Source: Melastoma dodecandrum
Taxonomy: Eukaryota; Streptophyta; Magnoliopsida; Myrtales; Melastomataceae
Assembly: GCA_029817715.1 (NCBI GenBank)
Contig: JARUPY010000538.1
Span: 2,356,001-2,420,000 of the forward strand
Reading direction: 5' to 3'
Length of the DNA: 64,000 nt
The position numbers and the translations under genes are program-made. The notes beneath the pieces were generated by a model. It was not told where the DNA came from, ran no database searches, and worked only from the letters and a program-made list of their open reading frames with translations. Within the stretch, counting starts at the first letter, position 1; each line of letters opens with the position of its first letter. Shown here piece after piece: positions 1 through 12,268 of the stretch.

Positions 1-1079
1 GCTATGGTGATGCTATCTCGATAAGTTGGTTTGATGTCGAGCCAAACTGTACCCTGCATATTCTCAACTGCTTCGAGGATGGCGACGAGGTGGGCAAAGG
101 AATGTCTCTCATGGTGCATCGCCGATCTTTTCAGGAAAGCTCGATTAAAGCTGTCCATGTTCTTAAACAATGAATAGGTGGTGATACGAGGATGCAGAGC
201 GCGAGACTCAATTTTAGACGGTCCCGACGTCGGAGAAGACTCGTTCGAGTGGTACTCACGAGGATTCAAGCCCATACACGCAAAAAGGGATGGCGATGCG
301 GATCAGAGTTATCTCTTCCATCGTGTGTACGAATGGCGGCTGAACATGGTGACACAACAAGTTAGGGAAGGATACGTCTCGGGCACCGATGTCTCGACCC
401 TTTCATCAATGATGACTTTGTCGGATTGAAGAACAAGTATGGCTACACCCAAGTCGTAAATTCCGAAGCGAGTTCAGAAGCTGGTACTTCTCTCAAATCA
501 CTAGCCTGAATCCTCGACACGCGATTAGACCACTAAAGTTATACCTAATTTATTCGTGATTCGGTTTTCCTCGAAGGTGTGGCCAAGTATAGCGGATTAG
601 CCAAATTATGCTTCGACGAACCGCCTTCTGTAAGGACTAACTCTTCTTCTTGGGTTTGTCAGCTACGTTAGCAATGCATGAACTGATATGGAAATTTTAT
701 GATCGACTACGCAGGGAGGAAGATGTGATTCAACTATCAAGATGGAATACCATGATATAGGGGAGAACTGCTTCTGCAGTGGGAGCGTGTTCGTCCCGAG
801 AGAAGGCGGCAACGAGGAAGATGATGGCTGGGTCATCGCCTTCGTTCATAACGAGGAAACAGACGTTTCCCAAGTAAAAAAACAGATCGTCCTTCCTCGC
901 TTCCTTCATTCTGAAATGTGTTTACTTCGGGGGATCAAGAATTAATCTCGTGGCAGGTTCACGTGATCGATGCCAAGAGCTTCGAAGGCAAGCCGGTGGC
1001 AAAGATTAGGCTGCCGCAGAGGGTGCCGTATGGATTCCACGCTACATTCATGAAGAAGCACTCTCCCGTGGTTGTATGA
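1..1079 (+). pseudogene. Carotenoid cleavage dioxygenase 3' half, frameshifted copy of gene A
   Basis: This matches exons 9-13 of the intact CCD gene at 13617-16484, in opposite orientation. Visible exons are 1-89 (end of exon 9), 178-483, 577-629, 715-873 and 957-1079, all with preserved splice sites. Exons 12 and 13 have exactly the lengths of gene A (159 and 123 nt). Exon 10 is 306 nt instead of 313: seven bases are missing after position 397. The frame is lost there and a stop follows at 427-429. The last exon still encodes the C-terminal RVPYGFHATF motif with the fourth iron-binding histidine, ending in TGA at 1077-1079. The copy is cut by the window edge, so its 5' half is unseen. Similarity to gene A is high in exons and introns, which points to a fairly recent segmental duplication. 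A non-functional copy is the likely reading, unless the deletion is a sequence error. Confidence 0.85.
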
Positions 1080-1552
1080 ATACAGTGGCCAATGTCCTCG
1101 CGGACGCATCGTTGACGGTCCCCGCTCATTGCCCCCATCATCCTCCCTCTACTTCTCTAAGAATAAAACGGGCTTGTTTAGCATATGATGTTACGCACCA
1201 CTTTAGTGTTGTGGATCATTTCGTCATTGAATAAAAGTTACCCATCTTCGACGCTCCGCCGGAGATAATGGCATCGTGACGTTCCGTATAGACTCATTCT
1301 CGTGGACCTCATGACTACTCCATTAACGACCGTTGAGCATTGATACTAACGCTTTCACCTGAAAGGAACGTGAGGGGCATCATCAATATAACATGGTAAC
1401 CAATGCTCAGGCGGTCATTTGTTATTATCATTCGTGACTCGATTACTCATCTCACAAGCCGTTCGCCCCCGTGTAGCCGATGGAAAGAATCTTGTTCACA
1501 ATTTGTATGCAAGGTTAAAGAGTTCCATAATCTCGACCCGCTTGTATCATCG

Positions 1553-1680
1553 CAGGTTCACGCGATCGGATGCCAGGAACTTCAAAGGCGAGCCGGCAGC
1601 CAAGATAAGCCCACAGCGACGGGGGCCATATGGGTTCCGTGCTACATTCCCAAAGAAGCCAACGGACAACATCATGTGAT
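1553..1680 (+). pseudogene. Second relic of a CCD last exon
   Basis: After an AG acceptor, the sequence from 1556 parallels the last exon of the CCD copies just upstream: it begins like the VHVIDA segment and later reads like YGFRATFPKK, where the intact genes have YGFHATFMKK. A one-base insertion near 1566 and several substitutions break the frame, and the iron-binding histidine is replaced by arginine. No other exon of this copy is recognisable. It lies about 475 bp past the end of the first relic, in the same orientation, so a further tandem copy probably once stood here. It has no counterpart at the matching place in the right arm. Confidence 0.6.
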
Positions 1681-3276
1681 TCGGACCGAACCAGGGAATG
1701 TCCATTTACATATGACTTACTCTATTCAACAATGCAAGTACACGATCTAGTTACATTTGAGATCATCATCTTTATCTTGTGTGTGGTGGGGAAATTGCAA
1801 GGACTAAGAAAATAAAAAAATGTTAAAAAAAGTTTATTAGATTGGGATTAAACTAGTAAGCTTATTATAAATTCCATTTTCTTTGTTTGGTTTGAATTGG
1901 GGGAGGGCTTCATTTAATGGATGCACAGATGGTTCCAAAGGGGACCACGTTTGCTTACTTTGCAATGTGATATGACAGAATGGAAAATTTAAATGTGATA
2001 AATAGTAATTGATATTAAATGTGATTATTAACTCATCAAGAAGGGGACCAAGCCCAGCCAACCCATTTTAATTATATTAATAAATAGAAATCGAAAAAGA
2101 AGAAGTCATTTAATTATAATGCTGAGAAAAGGTGTCTTCTGATGGATGGTCCACCTTATTTATTAGATCATTAGAGACACTTTGCTTTTTAAATTTAGGT
2201 AAAACTCCCCCCTCCCGTCAAATTTATCATCTTCCTTTTTGTTGTTTCCTTACCAATTGTTTTCTTTTTACTCGTAATTTTTTTAAAATAAATTTATGGG
2301 AAATGTTTTAAGCTAATAATTAAAAAAATAATAATAATTTGGGGACAACAATTGTCCACGTCGTAGAAACAAACCATATATATTATTATGACTTTTGGCA
2401 GAGTATCCAAATGAACAACATGGATTGTGGTTTCATTCAATAAGTCAGGGATATTTCTGGAATACCAAAGAATAATATCAAACGTTGAACATGCTCCATA
2501 CGCGTACATATAGAAAGGGAGTTATTATAGAGGTGTGGTCACATCTCTCACGTATAGATGGCTCGAGAAGTAGCGAGCAGCGGCATTTAAGATCCAGAAA
2601 AGATATACGACAAAATGCACAACTCGAAACTAAAGATACTTTAATGAGCTAAGACTAATTATAACCTAATGACATCTACTTCTGTGACTTTGTAGAGAGA
2701 GAGAGAGACCATGGACGGTTGTAGATTTTAGAGTGTCCTCAAAGATTAACGACATGAGATGAGCGACAAAATATTGGAAAAAAGACAAAATGATCGATAA
2801 AAATGAACGAGACCCCAGATGAGCGAGAGGAGATTGATCTGTTTATGCTTAGAGTGCATAAGGTATGTAATTGATGTGCTCTATACATGTCTGTCCACTC
2901 TATGGCTCTTTAATGGCATATTTAAGATGATAACGACGTCGGATGGATGGATGGATGGCAACACAACCCCCAAGGAACGTTTTCTAACAAAGTTATTTCT
3001 TTAGTTTGAGATTTCCCCCTGGACTAGCTTGTTTACTGACCATATGGATATGAATATGACGCGATGGGATTTCTTTCAGCAATCTGGCAAATTTATAATC
3101 TTCTTGGCTTTGTGAAGCTTTTCAGGAAACGTGAGGCTGGACTTACCCTTTATGGTGGGGGGGTTGGTCCAGTCCATCTAAAATAGCCAGAGATTGATTA
3201 TTGAGTGATCAACTAACTCTATGGATCGAATGAGATAGGACTGGTTAAAAGAAAACTGAGAGGTATATGTGACTGA

Positions 3277-3993
3277 AAATGGGTCGTGAAATTGGAATCG
3301 AGATCCAACAATCCAATACTTCAATTCAATCCGGAAATTGGAATTTTTTTTTCTCCACAGGAATTAATTTTGCGGCTATTCTGCTCAAATTCAATGCATG
3401 CCATCCGTCCATCTCAAATTGGATTCGTTTCTTGTTTCTTTGGGTTTTGTTGGGTATTCATTTTGCGGCTATTAAGTTTTATTCAATGCAATATAAATAT
3501 ATAAATCATATGCCCCATGATAATAGTAATTGTATATGTTATACTTCTCTGCTGTTCTTACGCTGAGTTACTCAATATGAATGAGGGGAGGGCGATAACT
3601 TCGGCACTGCTTCCACAAGAACTTGGCACGGCGCTCGACGGTCCAGGCTTGCCGGGTACGAGCCGAGGACGATGCATTGTTATTACGGACGTTCACAAGG
3701 TGATTGCTCGAACATGACCCGTGAGCACTGCGGGACGCAGTGTGCATTCAATGGCGCAGTTATGGGTACAATCCAACCGGGTCTCAACATAACATTACTA
3801 TTCCAACCAATAATGTGGCATGAGCCTTGGTATCATCATATCGTTTTGTGCTGTCGAAATGATTCATTCGGCAGGCCGACCCCAGTAGAATTTGGGAGTG
3901 GGGTTGCCTACAAATATTGGATTCTTCAATTTTGGAAGCCGAGATTTTAATTACCATCACCCTCCAACTCATATTCTTACATTGTTTCACAAG
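3277..3993. other. Intergenic DNA upstream of the WD40 gene
   Basis: This is the start of the loop of the inverted duplication. It holds a short imperfect direct repeat (a TTTTGCGGCTATT core at about 3370 and 3463) and presumably the promoter and 5' leader of the WD40 gene. I see no clear coding potential and no convincing TATA box. Confidence 0.4.
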
Positions 3994-5349
3994 ATGCCTC
4001 CTGTTCAAATGGACTTGTCCAATGCAAGGCGGAGAAGCTTCGGCCACCCCAACTCCCATGAAACCGAACGAGACGACAACCTCCAGCCCAAATTCAAGTC
4101 GGGGCTGCTGCCTCTGCCCATCCCTCGCATCTCGGATCCAGGTTCGCCGTGGAACCTGTCCCACCTTAGGACGGCGCCGCTCCCTCCCCTGTTCTACACG
4201 TGCATCGCCTCACTGCACCGGAATGAGGGGGTGGTTCACTCCATCGCTATATCGAAGGAGCTGGTGTTTACCGGTTCGCACAGCTGCCATATCCGGGCCT
4301 GGAGGAAGCCCGAATGTATCGAGCAAGGGTGCATTAAGTCGAGGTCGGGAGAGACCCAGGCTATACAGTGCCATTCGGACATGCTCTTCTCCACCCATAA
4401 GGATCGCCGGATAAGGGTGTGGCGCTTCTCGGTGTCAGACGGGGACATTCGGTACAAGAAGACGGCTACACTGCCGAAGCGGAGCACGGGATTCCTGTTC
4501 AAGCGGTCAAGCCCACACCAGCATGCGAGCCACATCACCTGTATGGCTTACCACAAAACGAAGGGCCTGTTATACACGGGATCACAAGACAAGACTGTCA
4601 GGGTTTGGCGCGTGGCTGACTCCACATGCGTCGACATGTTCTTCGCGCATGAGGATCGTATCAACAGGATCGTGGTCAACCAGGACGACGGGTGCGTCTT
4701 CACATGCTCGTCCGATGGGTCGGTGAAGATATGGCGGACAGTCTACAAGGAGGGCTCACACACCCTCACGATGCGACTCCGGTTCCAGGAATCCCCCGTG
4801 AACGCGCTCGCCCTCAGCTCCTCAAACGACAACTGCTTCCTCTACTCGGGATCGTCCGATGGGTCTATTGACTTCTGGGGAAAGGAGACCACATCCTATA
4901 GGTTCAGCCACGGGGGGTTCCTCCAGGGCCACCAGTTTGCAGTCCTCTGCCTCGAGGCGATTGGCCGGCTGGTGTTCAGCGGGTCGGAGGACACAACCAT
5001 AAGGATATGGAAGAGGGAGGAAGGAAGCTGCATCCATGAGTGCCTGGCCGTGATGGAAGGTCACAGGGGGCCTGTCAGGTGCCTCGCGGCGTGCACTGAG
5101 ATGGCCAAGGTCGTGAAAGGGTACTTGGTATACAGTGCGAGCCTGGACCAGACATTCAAGGTATGGAGGGTCAAGGTATTGCCTGACGAGAAGGTGTTCT
5201 TGGGCAACCCTGAGGATGACGGGGATGTTCATGACGACCATAATTTGGTTATCAAGGATGGATTAATGGATCATTACTACGAGATGAGCCCTGTTCTGTC
5301 GCCTTCATGGGTCGAGAAGAAGAGACAGGGAGGATATTTCCAGCAATAG
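3994..5349 (+). CDS. JINGUBANG-type WD40-repeat protein
   Basis: Intronless reading frame of 451 aa. It carries at least seven WD-like blade ends: IRAWRK (W about residue 103), IRVWRF, VRVWRV, VKIWRT, IDFWGK, IRIWKR and FKVWRV (W about 391). This predicts a seven-bladed propeller. The N-terminus is basic and low-complexity, and the C-terminus is a short acidic tail. Order and spacing match plant JINGUBANG-like proteins, which are usually encoded by single-exon genes of 450-470 codons. The Arabidopsis namesake restrains pollen germination in wet conditions; a role in this plant is inference. The first ATG is at 3994 and a second at 4009. The open frame extends upstream to 3892 without an ATG. 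The gene sits alone in the loop between the two arms of the inverted duplication and has no second copy here. It appears intact. Confidence 0.9.
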   Translation: MPPVQMDLSNARRRSFGHPNSHETERDDNLQPKFKSGLLPLPIPRISDPGSPWNLSHLRTAPLPPLFYTCIASLHRNEGVVHSIAISKELVFTGSHSCHIRAWRKPECIEQGCIKSRSGETQAIQCHSDMLFSTHKDRRIRVWRFSVSDGDIRYKKTATLPKRSTGFLFKRSSPHQHASHITCMAYHKTKGLLYTGSQDKTVRVWRVADSTCVDMFFAHEDRINRIVVNQDDGCVFTCSSDGSVKIWRTVYKEGSHTLTMRLRFQESPVNALALSSSNDNCFLYSGSSDGSIDFWGKETTSYRFSHGGFLQGHQFAVLCLEAIGRLVFSGSEDTTIRIWKREEGSCIHECLAVMEGHRGPVRCLAACTEMAKVVKGYLVYSASLDQTFKVWRVKVLPDEKVFLGNPEDDGDVHDDHNLVIKDGLMDHYYEMSPVLSPSWVEKKRQGGYFQQ

Positions 5350-5645
5350 TAGTTAGTAGTTAACAAGATGTTGTAATAATGTTCTAAGGCAATAATTAGT
5401 TTGCCCTTCATATGAGTTATCACATCTAGTCGAGTACTGGCTATCATATGTTTGTGTAATGAGATGTGATCGACGATATTTCCTTTACTAACTAATCCAG
5501 ATTTTGGGGGGGGGAGGGGGGTTCATCAGAACTTAGTTAAGATTAAAGATGGCGCAAACGGATGGGAAGTTGATTCACAGGACTTTACAGAGGGAGTTCA
5601 GAACACCAGGTATGATGATCAACGAGACCCGTTTTTTGTTTTGTT
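5350..5645. other. 3' flank of the WD40 gene
   Basis: AT-rich downstream DNA with a G-rich run at about 5506-5521. No further feature is seen. Confidence 0.4.
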
Positions 5646-5850
5646 TTAAAAGGCGTCCTCGTTGGCTGGCAGGATGGTATATGACCTAGATATGAAGAAG
5701 TTCTCACGGACCAACCCGCCCAGCCTGCCACCGATGAGAGGGCCGACCCAGTAGACCCAGCTAGCGAGCAGGGGGCCGAAAGAACTAGCGGGTTTCATTG
5801 ACGCGTCCGAGAATAGTCCCCCCGGCTAGGAGTTGTACGAGTATTTTGAC
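5646..5850 (-). pseudogene. Aquaporin (TIP-like) C-terminal fragment
   Basis: Read on the minus strand, the segment ending in TAA at 5646-5648 encodes an aquaporin-like C-terminal part. There is an LAGG stretch, then after a one-base frame slip FSDASMKPASSFGPLLASW, then WVYWVGPLIGG and a short polar tail. In plant tonoplast aquaporins the second pore motif is NPA; here the asparagine is lysine (KPA). No upstream exons with the first NPA motif are seen nearby. This is a decayed fragment, not a working channel. Its source gene is not in the window. Confidence 0.7.
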
Positions 5851-7481
5851 GTGAGCTGTAAGAGTTTTGTCCGAATAGAGTGTGCCATTTTCCTAATATG
5901 GGGACTACAGATGTAGGAAAGGGGCCCCATGATAGTTCATCCTCCTTGTAGAATTCAGTCACATATACCTATCAGTTTTCGTTTAACTTGTCCTATCTCA
6001 TTCGATCCATAGAGTTTGTTGATCACTCAATAATCAATCTCTGGCTATTTTAGATGGCCTGGACCAACCCCACCACCTTAAAGGGTAAGTCCAGCCTCAC
6101 GTTTCCTGAAAAGCTTCACAATGCCAAGAAGATTATAAATTTGCCAGATTGCTGAAAGAATTCCCATCGCGTCATATTCATATCCATATGGTCAGTAAAC
6201 AAGCTAGTCCAGTGGGAAATCTCAAACTAAAGAAATAACTTTGTTAGAAAACGTTCCTCGGGGGTTGTGTTGCCATCCATCCATCCGACGTCGTTATCAT
6301 CTTAAATATGCCATTAACGAGCCACAGAGTGGACAGACATGTATAGAGCACATCAATTACATACCTTCCCACCTCAAATCCCGACTTGGATCCGTGTTCG
6401 AGAAACCTATCCCACTCTAAAGATAAATACCCGTCGGGGGATGGAATCGTTGAATTTTAAAACGATGCTTCACTCACGACGGTGTCGATCATCCCCTCGT
6501 TCATCCGCTCTCGTCCACCCCTCTTATCCTGCCTCCATGATGTTCTGTCGCTCATCTTATGTCGTTCAACTCCAAGGACATATTAAAGTCTACGACTGTG
6601 ATACTACGGTCTCTCTCTATTATGTAATTCTTGAGTCGCATGTTTTACTTTCTTTTACGCGCAGAAATATAGTTGTTGTTAGGTTATTTAAAGTATCATT
6701 TAGACTGTTTTTTACAAGTTGGAATATCAAAAGTTAATCTTCTATAACCTTAGTTTATTTTATGGAATTTGTTAACGGTGCCCTAAAGGTAGTTAAAAAG
6801 CATTAATTATACATTAATAATGGTGATTTTACTTTTATTACGTCTTTGTAATCTTTCTATTTTTTTAGTTAAACATTGAATTATAAATTATATTAAATAT
6901 TTTTAAAAATATAAAAATTACTATATTTAGGGACTTAATTAGTGCCCTTATGACACCCGTTAAAAAAACCCTTATTTTATTACCAGAGTAGCTCCTTTAC
7001 GGAATTGTGCATTTTGTTGAATTGTGATTTATTGATCTCGTTTTTCTGGACATGAATTGTGCATTTTGTTGAATAGCTTTTGGATCGTAAATGCCCTGCT
7101 CCCTACTACTCGAGCCATCTATCTACACTTGAGGGGTGAGACCACTCCTTTACAATATCCCCTCTCTATATATACGCATATGGAGCATGTTCGACGTTTG
7201 ATATTATTCTTTGGTATTCCAGAAATATATCTGACTCACCGATTAAAACAACAATGCACGTTGTTCATTTGGATACTATGCCAAAGTCATAATAATATGG
7301 TTTGTTTCTAGGACGTGGTGACAATTGCTGTCCCCCAGAGTATTTAAAGAAAATGTTGGAAAATTCAACAAATATGTCACTAGATTATTAGCTTAAAACA
7401 TTTCCCGTAATCTCCTTTTTTATTTTCAAAAATATTTTCCACGTCATATTTTCTTTGTAACCATCCCTATGCATCCATACC

Positions 7482-7787
7482 AGTGAAGGAGAAAGCTGGA
7501 AATGCAACAAAGGAAGGAATAGGGCTGATAGCCCAACATGAGGAAGAAGAAGAGAATAGAGGCCCATATCAGTGGGGAATGCAGACCCGATAACACACAC
7601 TTACATGAGGATAGTGTTGTAATTACAAATGTAGGTCATTGTTGTGGTTAAAAAAACCCAGGATAGTGTGCGTGCTGTGATTCCTCTCTGAAAGATGATG
7701 ATGTATAAGGGTGGATTACAACAAAATGAATGATAAGAAGGTTCCTCCATTTTTCTTAGCTTCCTGAGGGCTTTTCTCTGAACTTTC
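7482..7787 (+). repeat. 5' LTR of decayed copia element (start truncated)
   Basis: Aligns with the 3' LTR from the AGTGAAGGAGAAAGC block onward. The first about 65 bases of the LTR, visible at 12269-12334 in the other copy, are missing. It ends just before the primer-binding-like site at 7789. Confidence 0.75.
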
Positions 7788-7804
7788 ACGGTATCAGAGT
7801 ATGA

Positions 7805-10800
7805 ATGACAGAGGTGCAGAGGACTAGAAGCTCGGAAATGGAGGCGATGCACAGCCCACAGTCACCCTTCTTCATCAACCTAGCAGACTTGCAGACAGCA
7901 GCGCTAGTGTCCCCGGAGCTTGTCGACGGCAACTACGCTTCGCGGCGGAGGTCATTCGAGTTAGCCCTTTCAATAAAAAATAAGACCGGCTTTGTGGATG
8001 GAACGATATCAAGTCCAGAACCTAGAAGTAGCCAGTAAAATGCTTGGAAACGCTGTGATAATCTTGTCAAGGCTTGGCTGCAGAAGTCAGTCTCCCACCC
8101 GATTGCCTCTACAATTTTTTACCTGGATACCACTAAGGAAATCCGGGAAGAGCTGCAGGAACGATACGGTGTTCCTGATGATGCCAGAATATGCCAACTT
8201 AAATTGCAGTACTCTATGTTGGTACAAGGTACAAAGACTGTCTTTGTTTTCTATAGCGAGTTGTTGTCATTGTTGCGTGAGTTGAAGGTCTATAGGCCAC
8301 CTTCACAGTGTGACTGTGGTAAGTGCATATGTGGATGGGAGAAAACATACGTGGAACAACAATAGAAGGAAAAGGTATATAAGTTCCTAAATGGGCTGAA
8401 TAAGGAGTTTGCAGTGCTGCGATCCCAAATATTACTCCGGAAACCATTTCCACACTAGGGAAAGCCTTCAATATAATCCAGCAAGAGGAGCTGCAGCAAA
8501 ACCAGAATGTAGAGATGAGTATGCACCTAGTGCAATCGCAACAACAACATTGCTGGATGCAAGACCAAGTGCAGTAGGAAGTGAGGTTGCAAGCAGTCGT
8601 GTGGCATATGTGGAAAAAAGAAGGTTGACGGGAGACTTATTTTGTGACAATTGCAAGAAGAAGGGGCATGTCAAAAAAATGCTATTTCCTCATTGGTTTT
8701 CCGTAGAGTCAGAGAGGGGAATGAGGTAGAAGTCGTTTCTCCCAGAGAGCTGAAGGAGTATCCGGTGGAAGAAGAGTAAGTTGCGCCATCACAAAAGATG
8801 TTTGCAGAATGCAGCAAAACTCGCCTCTCATGAATTTGATAGAGTGGCAAATGCAGAAGCTACTTGCACTACTCAGTGGGGACAATTATGGCCAAGTTGC
8901 TGGATCATCAAACCAAGTTGCTACCCACAACCACAGACTTTGCCTCACCACATCCTAGCCATTTCTCAGGTATACTATTCAATTTTTTCCAAGCCCACGG
9001 CTACAGATAACAAACATTGGATCCTTGACACAGGGGCGACAGATCATGTTGTCTCTAGTCTAACATATTTCACTACATTTACTAAACTGACAGCTCCTTT
9101 ACAGATACAGCTACCCAATAATACTAGAGTCCACGCCACACATATAGGAGTTGTTAAAATCACAAATGATTTGATCCTTGACAATGCCTTGTTTGTTCCC
9201 AGTTTCCCCTTCAGTCTTGTTTCTGTTAGTAAGCTTACTTCAAACGGCCATATTTGCCTTCTTTTCTCTCACAATCTGTGTTACATTCAAGACTTACCCA
9301 ATTGGAGGACGATTAGACTTGCTAGAAAGGAGGGCGATCTGTATGTGCTTCAGAAGGGGGATGGATAAGACACACTGTCACTCTTGCTCAAGTCAGATTA
9401 CATGCAAACTTTAACAAAGGAACGTCTCTACTGCATAGCATTAGTACTGTGAAGCATCATAGAACTTCAGTTGACTTATGACATTTAAGACTTGGTCATG
9501 TGCCATCCGATAAACTTTATGCATTACAGTCAGTTGATGCATCTATTACCATGTTAGCACAAAATACGTGTTCTATTTGTCATGAAGCTAAGCAGAAACG
9601 CTTGGTATTTCTAACAAGCAGGATAAACACATCAAAACCTTTTGATTTAGTACACTGTGACATTTGGGGGCCATGCTCTGAAACTGCATTAGGAGGTTAT
9701 AGATATTTTGTTACTATTGTGGATGATTTTTCTCGAGTGATCTGGATCTTTTTTATGCAAGCCAAGTCTAAAGTGTAGGATCTGGTGAGACAGTTTTTTG
9801 CATTTGTCGAAACACAATTTGCTAGGAAGATTAAAGCCACTAGGAGTGACAATGGACTTGAATTCAACATGAAATCTTTTTATAAAGAGCATGGGATCAT
9901 ACATCGATCATCTTGTGTCGCCACTCCACAACAAAATGGAGTGGTCGAACGCAAACATCGGCATCTCTTACAAGTGACAAGAGCATTTCTGTTTCAAGCT
10001 AACTTACCCTCATTTTTGTGGGGATATGCATTACTAGCTGCATCACACACCATTAATAGACTTCCCAGTAGGATCTTGCATAACCAGTCTCCTTATGAGG
10101 TGTTTTTTGTCAAAAAACCCTCATATCAGCACATGCGTGTCTTTGGATCACCGTGTTATGCTTGCACATTGGAACATGGAAGATCAAAGCTAGATAAACG
10201 AGCAAAGAAATGTCTTTTTCTAGGTTATCCTTGAAACACAATGTGTCTTCATCTCCCGGGACGTTGTGTGCTATGAACATATCTTCCCCTCAATAGTCAA
10301 GAACAGCACAACATCTACAGATTACACCCTAGTATTGCCTCACTGTGTGTCTCCCCCTGCAGAGGATAATAACATACATTTTCATTCAGTATCTTCTCAC
10401 CTGACACAACATACTACATCACCCTCCAATTTGCATGTTCCATATCTGGCACCTGCATCACATTTGAACACTACATAAAATATTGAGCATTTATCTGACT
10501 TGAGAAGGAGCACAAGGTAGCGTCGGACACCCAATTACCTTCAAGAGTATCATTTGGATCTGTTCTCTCTACCAGCAGGTTCAATTAACTCTAACAGGTC
10601 CACTTCCTTCTCTTTCTTCCCTTGTACTTGAGCATCCTATTGAGCCTTTCATCTCGTACACTAGACTGTCCAAGCCATATATAACTTTTCTCTTGTCCTT
10701 GAAAACCAACATTGAACCTCACAGCTATAACGAGGCCAAGAATGTACCCCACTGGGAGGATGCAATGGCGGCTGAGCTAGCTGCTCTGAAAGACAATGAC

Positions 10801-12210
10801 ACTTGGGATTTAGTCCACCTTGCAGTTGGTAAGCGGGCAATAGGCTGTAAATGGGTATATAAAACTAAATTGCGAGCTGATGGCTTCATCGAGAGGCACA
10901 AAACAAGGTTGATGGCCAGAGGTTACACACAGAGAGAAGGGTTCGATTACCATGAAATGTTTAGTCTCGTTGCTAATACACGTCTGTTAGATCCTTTCTT
11001 GCTGTGGCAGTAATGCAGGGCTGGATATTGCTTCAATTTGACATCGACAATGCGTTTCTCAATGTGACTCTTGATGAAAAGGTTTATATAGTGCTACCAC
11101 CTAACTTGGACATTCAGGGGGCAACACAAGGCGGCTCTCCAATAGTGTGCAAACTCAAGAAATCTATGTATGGCCTGAAACAAGCCTCATGCCAATGGAA
11201 TCATAGATTGACCGCCTGCCTAGTTGAAAGTGGGTTCAAACAATCAAAAGCTTACTACACCTTGTTCACGAGACAAGAGTCAAGAGGCTTTGTGGGAGTC
11301 TTAGTATATGTGGATGACATGGTCGTGGCTGAGACGAGTGAAGAGTTGATCAATGAGCTTAAAGACTGTCTGTAGAAGCAATTTAAAGTAAGAGACTTGG
11401 GGACACTAAGATTCTTTCTAGGGCTGGAGATTGCAAGGACAAAGGAAGGTATCTTTGTATCACAGAGATGATACTCCCTTAGACCTTTGGAGGAAACAGG
11501 AAAGCTGGCAGCAAGGCCAAACTCGATTCCAATTGTTCCCAATCATAAATTGGCACATGAAGGAGAGTCAGTAATACATGCTAGTCCATATAGAAGGTTA
11601 GTAGGGAGATTGATTTATTTGGGACTAACACGTCTAGATTTGACTTACGCAGTGCACACGTTGGCACAGTTCATGGATAAGTCAACTAAGAAGCATTGGG
11701 ATGCGGCGTGTTATGAGTTAAGATATTTGAGGGGCACACCGGGCAGAGGGATTTTCTTTCCCAGGCATTAAAAACTACAACTTCAGGCCTTCTCGGACAG
11801 TGACTGGGGATGTTGTGTGGAGACTCGAAAATCAACAACTGGCTTCGACATCTTCCTGGGAGATTATCTGGTGAGCTGGAGGTCAAAGAAACAAAGAACA
11901 GTGGTTAGGAGCTCAACAGAGGCGGAGTATAGAGCGGTGGCTACAACAACTACGGAGATCATCTGACTGATAAAATTGTTGACTGACTTTGAAGTGAAGT
12001 TGGAGGCCCCAGTACCATTATTCTGTGATAACAAATCCACTATTCAGATATGCAAGAACCCAGTGTTTCATGAGCGTACAAAGCACTTTGAGATAGATTT
12101 GCACTTTGTGCAGGAGAAGATGGAGGAATGGATAATCAAGATGGTATATGTGAGCACTCTAGATCAAATCGCATACGTATTCACGAAAATTTATTTCCAG
12201 GGAGGCTGAA
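7805..12210 (+). pseudogene. Broken gag-pol of the decayed copia element
   Basis: Gag begins around 7805-8035 (NYASRRRSFELAL and GFVDGTI blocks). A degraded zinc knuckle (CDNCKKKGHVKKM) is at about 8640. The protease active site DTGATDHV lies at about 9027. Integrase shows FDLVHCDIWGP at about 9640 and SDNGLEF at about 9848. Reverse transcriptase shows KWVYKTK at about 10850 and YVDDM at about 11310. RNase H shows TEAEYRAV at about 11920. Stops and frameshifts separate these blocks (for example at 8038, 9368, 9778, 11013 and 11375). The order integrase before reverse transcriptase identifies Ty1/copia. Confidence 0.85.
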
Positions 12211-12268
12211 CTTTCTGCTTGGCAAGATGGGTATGCAAGATATACACTGCTCCCATCTTGAGGGGGAG

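Larger units (their letters stand above)
1..3276. repeat. Left arm of a large imperfect inverted duplication
   Basis: Segments of this arm recur in reverse complement on the other side of the JINGUBANG gene, in mirrored order. 1-1370 pairs with 13318-14700 (CCD exons 9-13 and 3' flank). 2290-2580 pairs with about 7070-7410. About 2690-2780 pairs with about 6540-6620. 2858-3276 pairs with 5954-6365. The arms differ by many substitutions and indels. 1371-2290 has no counterpart that I can see, and contains the second CCD relic and AT-rich DNA without genes. Confidence 0.8.

Noticed and set aside
1403..1750. Overlapping 115-aa and 86-aa plus-strand frames as genes
   Set aside because: They read across the degraded CCD last exon in different frames; neither is a gene.
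3892..3993. Upstream extension of the WD40 frame
   Set aside because: No ATG occurs in the extension, and the residues do not resemble the family; the ATG at 3994 is used.
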